Shown: positions 57,788 through 64,000 of the stretch, one piece after another
Layout of the letters: every line of letters begins with the position of its first letter
Position numbering within the stretch: position 1 is the first letter of the stretch
Assembly (NCBI RefSeq): GCF_900458435.1
Contig: NZ_UHCT01000001.1
Coordinates: 1,116,001-1,180,000 of the forward strand
Length of the DNA: 64,000 nt
Origin: Staphylococcus carnosus
Lineage (GTDB): Bacteria; Bacillota; Bacilli; Staphylococcales; Staphylococcaceae
Direction: 5' to 3'
Program-made: the position numbers and the translations under genes
The notes under the pieces: model-generated
Databases searched by the model: none
Told to the model about the DNA's origin: nothing
What the model saw: only the letters and a program-made list of their open reading frames with translations

Positions 57788-58969
57788 ATGATGTTCGATA
57801 GTATAGAAGCAGCTGTTGAAGAATTAAGAAAAGGCAACAGTGTCATTGTAGTAGATAATGAAGATCGTGAAAACGAAGGCGATTTGATAGCTGTGACGGA
57901 ATTTATGGATGATAATACTGTGAATTTCATGGCTCAAGAAGGGCGAGGACTTATTTGTGCGCCTTTAGCACCTTCACTAGCTAAAAAATTAAATTTAACG
58001 CCGATGGTTAAAGATAATAGTGATGCATTCGGTACTGCTTTTACTGAAAGTGTTGATCATATTGATACAACGACAGGAATCAGTGCAAATGAAAGAATGT
58101 TAACAGCAAAAGCACTTATTTCTGATGAAGCTCAGCCAGAAGATTTTAATCGTCCTGGTCATCTTTTTCCGCTTATCGCAAGAACAGGCGGTGTTTTAGT
58201 GAGAAACGGACATACTGAAGCAGCTGTTGATTTAGCGAGTATGACAGGTGCCAAACTTGCTGGATTGATTTGCGAAATCATGAATGAAGATGGAACAATG
58301 GCTAAAGGTGAGCAATTACAAAGTTTTAAAGAAAAACACAATTTAAAAATGATTACCATTGAAGAATTGGTTCATTACCGCAGAACACATGAACAACATA
58401 TGCACGCTAAAGCGAAAGTGCAGTTACCGACTGATTTCGGCACTTTTGATATGTATGGTTTTGAATCTGACTATTCACATGAAGAAATTGTTGCGATTGT
58501 TAAAGGCGATATTAAAAAAGTAGAAAATGTCCGCATTCATTCTTCATGTCTGACAGGCGACATCTTCCATAGTCAAAGATGTGATTGCGGTGCACAATTA
58601 GAAGCATCTATGAAATATATAGATGAAAATGATGGCATGATTATTTATTTACCTCAAGAAGGCCGAGGTATCGGATTGATTAATAAGTTGAAAGCTTACG
58701 AATTGATTGAGCAAGGTTATGATACTGTAACAGCAAATCTTGCGCTCGGCTTTGATGAAGATTTACGTGATTATTATCATGCTGCTGAAATACTAAAACA
58801 TTTTGGTATCGAGAAAATCAATTTATTAAGTAATAATCCAGAAAAATTCAAAGGTATGCAGCACTATGGTATTGAGGTCGCAGATAGAATTGAATTAATT
58901 GTTCCAGAATGTGAACATAACCATGATTATATGCAAACTAAAAAAGAAAAAATGGGTCATATGCTTTAA
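57788..58969 (+). CDS. ribBA: Bifunctional DHBP synthase/GTP cyclohydrolase II RibBA
   Basis: Makes both riboflavin precursors, 3,4-dihydroxybutanone phosphate and the GTP-derived pyrimidine. The 393-residue protein joins a RibB domain (1-200; VVDNEDRENEGDLIAV, NRPGHLFPL, GHTEAAVDL) to a RibA domain (about 205-393; zinc cysteines in HSSCLTGDIFHSQRCDCG and the GTP-binding LPQEGRGIGL). Three ATG codons stand close together (57782, 57788, 57791). MMFDSIEAA from 57788 aligns with other staphylococcal starts and has GAGGAG at 9-10 bases. Confidence 0.94.
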   Translation: MMFDSIEAAVEELRKGNSVIVVDNEDRENEGDLIAVTEFMDDNTVNFMAQEGRGLICAPLAPSLAKKLNLTPMVKDNSDAFGTAFTESVDHIDTTTGISANERMLTAKALISDEAQPEDFNRPGHLFPLIARTGGVLVRNGHTEAAVDLASMTGAKLAGLICEIMNEDGTMAKGEQLQSFKEKHNLKMITIEELVHYRRTHEQHMHAKAKVQLPTDFGTFDMYGFESDYSHEEIVAIVKGDIKKVENVRIHSSCLTGDIFHSQRCDCGAQLEASMKYIDENDGMIIYLPQEGRGIGLINKLKAYELIEQGYDTVTANLALGFDEDLRDYYHAAEILKHFGIEKINLLSNNPEKFKGMQHYGIEVADRIELIVPECEHNHDYMQTKKEKMGHML

Positions 58970-59001
58970 GTACTATATATGAAAAAATGGAGGAATAGAC
59001 A

Positions 59002-59460
59002 ATGAACTTTGAAGGAAAATTATTAGGACAAGATTTAAAAATAGGAATTGTAGTATCAAGATTTAATGACTTTATTACAGGACGTTTATTAGACGGTGCT
59101 AAAGATGTACTTGTTAGACACGAAGTAGAAAGTGAAAAAATCGATGTAGCCTTTGTACCTGGTGCATTTGAAATTCCTTTAGCTGCTAAAAAACTTGCTG
59201 AAACTGGAAAATATGATGCAGTGATTACACTTGGTTGTGTCATTCGTGGTGCAACATCTCATTATGATTATGTTTGTAATGAAGTTGCAAAAGGTGTATC
59301 AAAAGTCAGTGATACAACTGGATTACCAGTTATTTTCGGTGTGCTTACAACTGAAACAATAGAACAAGCAGTTGAACGTGCAGGTACTAAAGCAGGAAAT
59401 AAAGGGGCAGAAGCTGCGATGGCTGCAATAGAAATGGCAAACTTGCTGAAATCAATTTAA
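59002..59460 (+). CDS. ribH: 6,7-Dimethyl-8-ribityllumazine synthase
   Basis: Condenses the two precursors to lumazine; usually assembles as a 60-subunit capsid. The 152-residue protein has [34 protein letters not shown], and the catalytic histidine in [20 protein letters not shown] precedes ATG 59002. Last gene of the rib operon, ended by the terminator at 59473. Confidence 0.97.
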   Translation: MNFEGKLLGQDLKIGIVVSRFNDFITGRLLDGAKDVLVRHEVESEKIDVAFVPGAFEIPLAAKKLAETGKYDAVITLGCVIRGATSHYDYVCNEVAKGVSKVSDTTGLPVIFGVLTTETIEQAVERAGTKAGNKGAEAAMAAIEMANLLKSI

Positions 59461-59472
59461 GTTTATAACTTT

Positions 59473-59521
59473 AAAAAAGGAAGAAACACAGAGTTTTGAT
59501 AACTTGGTTTCTTCCTTTTTA
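59473..59521. terminator. Terminator between ribH and proline dehydrogenase
   Basis: AAAAAGGAAGAAAC pairs with GTTTCTTCCTTTTT across a 19-base loop, between convergent genes. Confidence 0.88.
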
Positions 59522-59528
59522 TTTTTAT

Positions 59529-60524
59529 TTATCTTTTTTTAATTAAAGCAGTAGCTGCTGAAGTCACTCCTATAACTGCTGCGATTGCACCAGCTGTTAT
59601 TGCAAGTGATTTAGGTTTAACAAATTCTTTGACTGCTAAATTCAAGTTTTGAGGACGTTCTGCTAATCGTCTCATAAAGTAGCCAAACCAATCATCGCCG
59701 AATGGTACATAAATGCAGAAGTTGTAATTATCATCTGCAATTGCATAAGCGAGGTCTGTACGGAAACCAAATAGCATTTGGAATTCAAAATCATCTCTGC
59801 TGATATTGTTTTCCTCAACAAATTTTTTCACGTGATCAATAATTTTGTCATCGTGAGTTGCGATAGATGTAAAATTCTTCGCATTTTTCAGTCTTTTTTC
59901 GATTAAAGAAATGTAATTTGCATCAATATCCTCTTTATTTTGGTAAGCAATAGATGCATTTTCTTTATAGGCACCTTTAACAAGTCTTAATCGAATATGA
60001 GGATATTTTTCGACCATATCAGTAGCTGTGTAAAGATATGCTTGGATTACAGTGCCAACATTATCATAATCTTTTGAAATGTCATCTAACACATGTAAGA
60101 TATCATCAAGACCGGCAAATTTTTCTGTATCAATATTTACATGTCTATTATCTAATTCTTTTGCTTTAGCAACAATTTCTCTGAGATTTTTTTCTGCTAA
60201 ATCTAAATCAAATTCAGCGCCCAACTGACTGATTTTAATAGATAGATGAGCTTTGACATCATTGTCGTGCATGGCCTGCAAAACTTTTAAGATAATATTT
60301 TTTTCAATTAAACTTTCTTCTTCTGTACCAACGAATTCACCAAGACAGTCAACAGTCACTGTAATTCCCTTATCGTTTAGTTCGCGGATTGTTTTGATAA
60401 GATCATCTAATGAGTTGCCAACTACAACTTTGCTCGCCCCAAGCACTGGCCCGTATTTCTTAGCTGAATTGTTTAAAAATGTATTATTAGATAATCCGAT
60501 AAAAAAATCTTTGACAAGTGACAT
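59529..60524 (-). CDS. putA: Proline dehydrogenase with C-terminal membrane tail
   Basis: FAD enzyme oxidising proline to pyrroline-5-carboxylate. The 331-residue monofunctional PRODH has RLVKGAYKENASIAY, FQMLFGFRTDLAYA, and the substrate-binding pair in FGYFMRRLAERPQN. The last 26 residues (KSLAITAGAIAAVIGVTSAA then TALIKKR) form a predicted membrane helix with basic end, suggesting tail anchoring, which would suit electron transfer to menaquinone. GGGAGG precedes ATG 60524; the frame is open to 60539. A consensus cre site lies at 60581-60594. Confidence 0.9.
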   Translation of the reverse strand: MSLVKDFFIGLSNNTFLNNSAKKYGPVLGASKVVVGNSLDDLIKTIRELNDKGITVTVDCLGEFVGTEEESLIEKNIILKVLQAMHDNDVKAHLSIKISQLGAEFDLDLAEKNLREIVAKAKELDNRHVNIDTEKFAGLDDILHVLDDISKDYDNVGTVIQAYLYTATDMVEKYPHIRLRLVKGAYKENASIAYQNKEDIDANYISLIEKRLKNAKNFTSIATHDDKIIDHVKKFVEENNISRDDFEFQMLFGFRTDLAYAIADDNYNFCIYVPFGDDWFGYFMRRLAERPQNLNLAVKEFVKPKSLAITAGAIAAVIGVTSAATALIKKR

Positions 60525-60580
60525 AGTAATTCCTCCCATACAACTATATTGGAATTAGTGTATCATGTTTCAATAATGTA

Positions 60581-60594
60581 TGAAAACGTTAACA
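60581..60594. promoter_or_regulatory. CcpA operator (cre) upstream of proline dehydrogenase
   Basis: TGAAAACGTTAACA matches the consensus TGWNANCGNTNWCA at every position and lies 57 bp before the proline dehydrogenase start. Glucose repression of proline catabolism through CcpA is known in S. aureus; here it is inferred from the site. Confidence 0.75.
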
Positions 60595-60779
60595 ATATAT
60601 AAAAATACACCATTTATCAAAATATTACAAAAACAGTAAACAATGTTAGATTAATTTTTCATCATATGATTTAAATAATACTTATTTTAAAAGAAGAGAA
60701 CTAGGTTCAAAATAGATTTTATTGACTTTATTTTGATACAATAGATTTAAATATTAATAGTAGAAGGGTAGTCGTTGAT

Positions 60780-61610
60780 ATGTGGAAGTGGGAAACAGAA
60801 AGTGAAGCAAAAGGAGTTATTGTTATTGCTCATAATTTATTAGAACATACTGGGAGATATGCTTATGTCATTACTTCTTTAAGACGAAATGGTTATCATG
60901 TGATTATGGGTGATTTGCCAGGGCAGGGACAAACATCACGTTCTAATAAAGGTCAAATTGACAACTTTGAAGTCTATCACGAACATATCCTGGAATGGTT
61001 AAGAATTGCTAGTGAATATAAGTTGCCTACATTTTTAATGGGTGTAGGTTTAGGTGGCTTAATTACATTAAATTTACTTGAAAGAACAGAATTGCCAATT
61101 GAAGGCATTATTCTTTTATCTCCACTTGCAGCTTTTCAAAAAAATAATAAAACACGCAAAAACATGCTTACTTCAAATGTGGGCGCAGGTGTTAAAGATA
61201 TGCGTTTTAATTTAGGTATTGAGCCTGAACATTTAACTCGAAATGAAGAAGTTATAGAAGAAACAAAACAAGATGGATTGATGTTGAAAAAAGTTTCTTA
61301 TCATTGGTATAAAGAAGTTGTTAATGTGATGAAAAAAACAATGGAGCATTTGGAAGATATTCAAAGCATTCCAATGTGCTTAATGTACGGTAAAGATGAC
61401 AAAATAGTTGAAACTGAAGCTATTTTAGAAATTAAAAATCGTGTTAAATCTGATGAACTTTATTTTAAAGCTTGGGATGGCTTATACCATGAAATTCATA
61501 ATGAACCAGAGCGACCTTTAGTCATGCGATATATTTTAAGTTATTTAAATAATAAGGTGAATGCCTTAGGGTTTATACCGAATGATGTTGATGATCAAAT
61601 CGAAATTTAA
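60780..61610 (+). CDS. Monoacylglycerol lipase-like alpha/beta-hydrolase lacking the nucleophile
   Basis: A 276-residue protein with the layout of lysophospholipase/monoacylglycerol lipase (Hydrolase_4): VIAHNLLEHTGRYAY, MGDLPGQGQTS, acid in MYGKDDKIVET and histidine in GLYHEIHNEPERP. The nucleophile elbow, GHSMGG in the family, is GVGLGG (88-93), glycine in place of serine. A gene of this kind precedes ldh or lies nearby in other staphylococci as I recall. AGAAGGG lies upstream of ATG 60780. Active hydrolysis by the usual mechanism is unlikely. Confidence 0.82.
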   Translation: MWKWETESEAKGVIVIAHNLLEHTGRYAYVITSLRRNGYHVIMGDLPGQGQTSRSNKGQIDNFEVYHEHILEWLRIASEYKLPTFLMGVGLGGLITLNLLERTELPIEGIILLSPLAAFQKNNKTRKNMLTSNVGAGVKDMRFNLGIEPEHLTRNEEVIEETKQDGLMLKKVSYHWYKEVVNVMKKTMEHLEDIQSIPMCLMYGKDDKIVETEAILEIKNRVKSDELYFKAWDGLYHEIHNEPERPLVMRYILSYLNNKVNALGFIPNDVDDQIEI

Positions 61611-61618
61611 AATGGAGT

Positions 61619-61655
61619 AACCAGCAACTTTTTCAAATGTGTTGCTGGTTTTTTT
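61619..61655 (+). terminator. Terminator after the lipase-like gene
   Basis: AACCAGCAAC pairs with GTTGCTGGTT around a 12-base loop, followed by T7. Confidence 0.92.
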
Positions 61656-61745
61656 AATGTTTTTTCTAAATGAAAAATTAAAAAAATCAATATACTCAGT
61701 TTGAATAAAAAAGATTGATTTTCATTATAGAAACTGGTATCTTTA

Positions 61746-61767
61746 TTATGTGAAATAAATCATATAA
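61746..61767. promoter_or_regulatory. Candidate Rex operator upstream of ldh
   Basis: TTATGTGAAATAAATCATAT is close to the Rex consensus TTGTGAAW4TTCACAA: left half TGTGAA, AT-rich spacer, right half degenerate TCATAT, within a dyad TTAT...ATAA. It lies 36 bp before ATG 61803. Rex de-repression of lactate dehydrogenase at high NADH is known in S. aureus; the site itself is a candidate. Confidence 0.45.
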
Positions 61768-61802
61768 GGAAAGTGATTTTCGAAAAAGGAAGGGTAAGTA
61801 AT

Positions 61803-62759
61803 ATGAAAAATATAAAAGCGAATAAAGTAGTATTAGTGGGCGATGGTGCTGTAGGTTCAAGTTATGCTTTTGCTATGGTAGCACAAGGTGTAGCTGATGA
61901 ATTTGTCATTGTTGATATTGCCGTAGATAAAGTAAAAGGTGATGTGCTTGATTTAAATCATGGAATGCCTTACGGTGAATCGCCATCTATCATTAAAGCA
62001 GGATCATATGAAGATTGTTCAGATGCGGATTTAGTTGTAATTACAGCTGGTGCTCCCCAAAAACCAGGTGAAACACGACTTGATTTAGTTGAAAAAAACA
62101 CTAAAATTTTCAAATCAATTGTTGGTCAAATTATGGATAGCGGATTTGATGGTATTTTCTTAATTGCAGCAAACCCAGTTGATGTATTAACTTATGTTAC
62201 TAAAAAAGTTTCTGGTTTACCTAAAGAACGCGTTATTGGTTCTGGTACTATTTTAGATACAGCACGCTTCAAATATGAATTAGGTGCAGAATTCGGCATT
62301 GCACCTGAAAGTGTTAATGCAAGTATTATTGGTGAACATGGTGATTCTGAATTAGCGGTTTGGTCACAAACAAGCATTGCTGGACAAAATCTATACGATA
62401 TTTTAAAAAGTAATCCTGAAAAAGAAAAACGTATTGAAGAAATTTTCTTAAATACACGTGATGCAGCGTATGATATCATTCAAGCTAAAGGTGCAACATA
62501 TTATGGTATTGCAATGGGACTGCTTCACATTTCTAAAGCAATTTTACGAAATCAAAATCTTGTATTGACTGTGTCTAGTTATTTAGAAGGTGAATATGGT
62601 AACGAAGATGTTTATATTGGTGTTCCGACACTTGTTAACCGTGCAGGTGCAGTGAAAATTTATGAAACATCATTAAATGAAAAAGAAACTAAAGAGTTCA
62701 ATCACTCAGTTGAAGTTTTAAAAGACATTACAAAAAGTGTAGATAAATTATTTCAATAA
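61803..62759 (+). CDS. ldh: L-lactate dehydrogenase
   Basis: Reduces pyruvate to L-lactate with NADH. The 318-residue protein has the Rossmann motif [18 protein letters not shown], the loop [14 protein letters not shown], and the catalytic histidine in [14 protein letters not shown] with [17 protein letters not shown] precedes ATG 61803; the frame is open from 61773. Staphylococci often have more than one ldh; which copy this is cannot be told here. Confidence 0.95.
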
Positions 62760-62768
62760 TTAACAATT

Positions 62769-62811
62769 AGCAAAACGTCCGCAGATTTTTAATTTTTGCG
62801 GACGTTTTGCT
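62769..62811. terminator. Bidirectional terminator between ldh and mnmM
   Basis: Perfect 15-bp stem, AGCAAAACGTCCGCA with its complement at 62797-62811, around a T-rich loop. Confidence 0.88.
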
Positions 62812-62821
62812 CTGTTGTTTT

Positions 62822-64000
<1,179 letters not shown>

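Overview
This AT-rich window is chromosomal DNA of a staphylococcus. Several proteins are recognisable staphylococcal types: the TRAP protein, AirS/AirR, the SigS sigma factor, the SagB glucosaminidase, the EcsAB transporter and the hemE-hemH-hemY run of the coproporphyrin-dependent haem pathway. Gene order is close to what I remember for the S. aureus core genome. An apparently former de novo NAD operon (nadB-nadC-nadA) with nifS and niaR points to a coagulase-negative species, possibly of the S. carnosus/simulans group. That species guess is inference.

Layout. 1-10.3 kb: the 3' end of a polar amino acid ABC ATPase, queG and trmL (tRNA modification), a NagB-fold protein without active-site motifs, fumC, a pseudouridine synthase facing it, the airSR oxygen/redox two-component system, a GltT-type symporter and a small XRE regulator. 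10.4-20.4 kb: two conserved genes of the yhe type, the yhaO-yhaN-yhaM nuclease operon, then prsA, a DUF3267 protein, a YtxH-like protein and hit on the minus strand. 20.5-27.6 kb: ecsAB, traP, hemEHY and a small alpha/beta-hydrolase. 27.6-33.6 kb: the NAD cluster. nadB carries a frameshift; nadC and nadA are intact; nifS and niaR are divergent. An inverted repeat in the shared promoter region is the likely NiaR operator.

34.0-34.8 kb: eight tRNA genes (fMet, Asp, Phe, His, Gly, Asn, Glu, then Ser behind a terminator) with two tandem promoters upstream. 34.9-45.5 kb: a lipoprotein, membrane proteins, menE-menC, yidD, a NUDIX hydrolase, a hydrolase, pckA, and metK under a SAM riboswitch. 45.6-47.1 kb: an ISL3-family insertion sequence with a perfect 8-bp target duplication, whose transposase is interrupted by an amber codon. 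47.1-54.1 kb: an aldo/keto reductase plus ADP-ribosylglycohydrolase pair, the dual crcB fluoride channel genes, transaldolase, the sigS region and sagB. 54.2-64 kb: an FAD-binding protein, the FMN-riboswitch-controlled ribDE-BA-H operon, proline dehydrogenase with a cre site, an alpha/beta-hydrolase-like protein, ldh, mnmM and a partial radical-SAM gene.

The most unusual item is at 51535-52470. The staphylococcal sigma factor SigS is in one continuous reading frame with a C-terminal part that aligns with the competence regulator ComK, and a ribosome binding site lies inside the frame at the junction. Other points are the broken nadB and several fold-conserved proteins that lack the residues their families use for catalysis. 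Most of the window is ordinary core genome. There is no CRISPR array, prophage or defence island.
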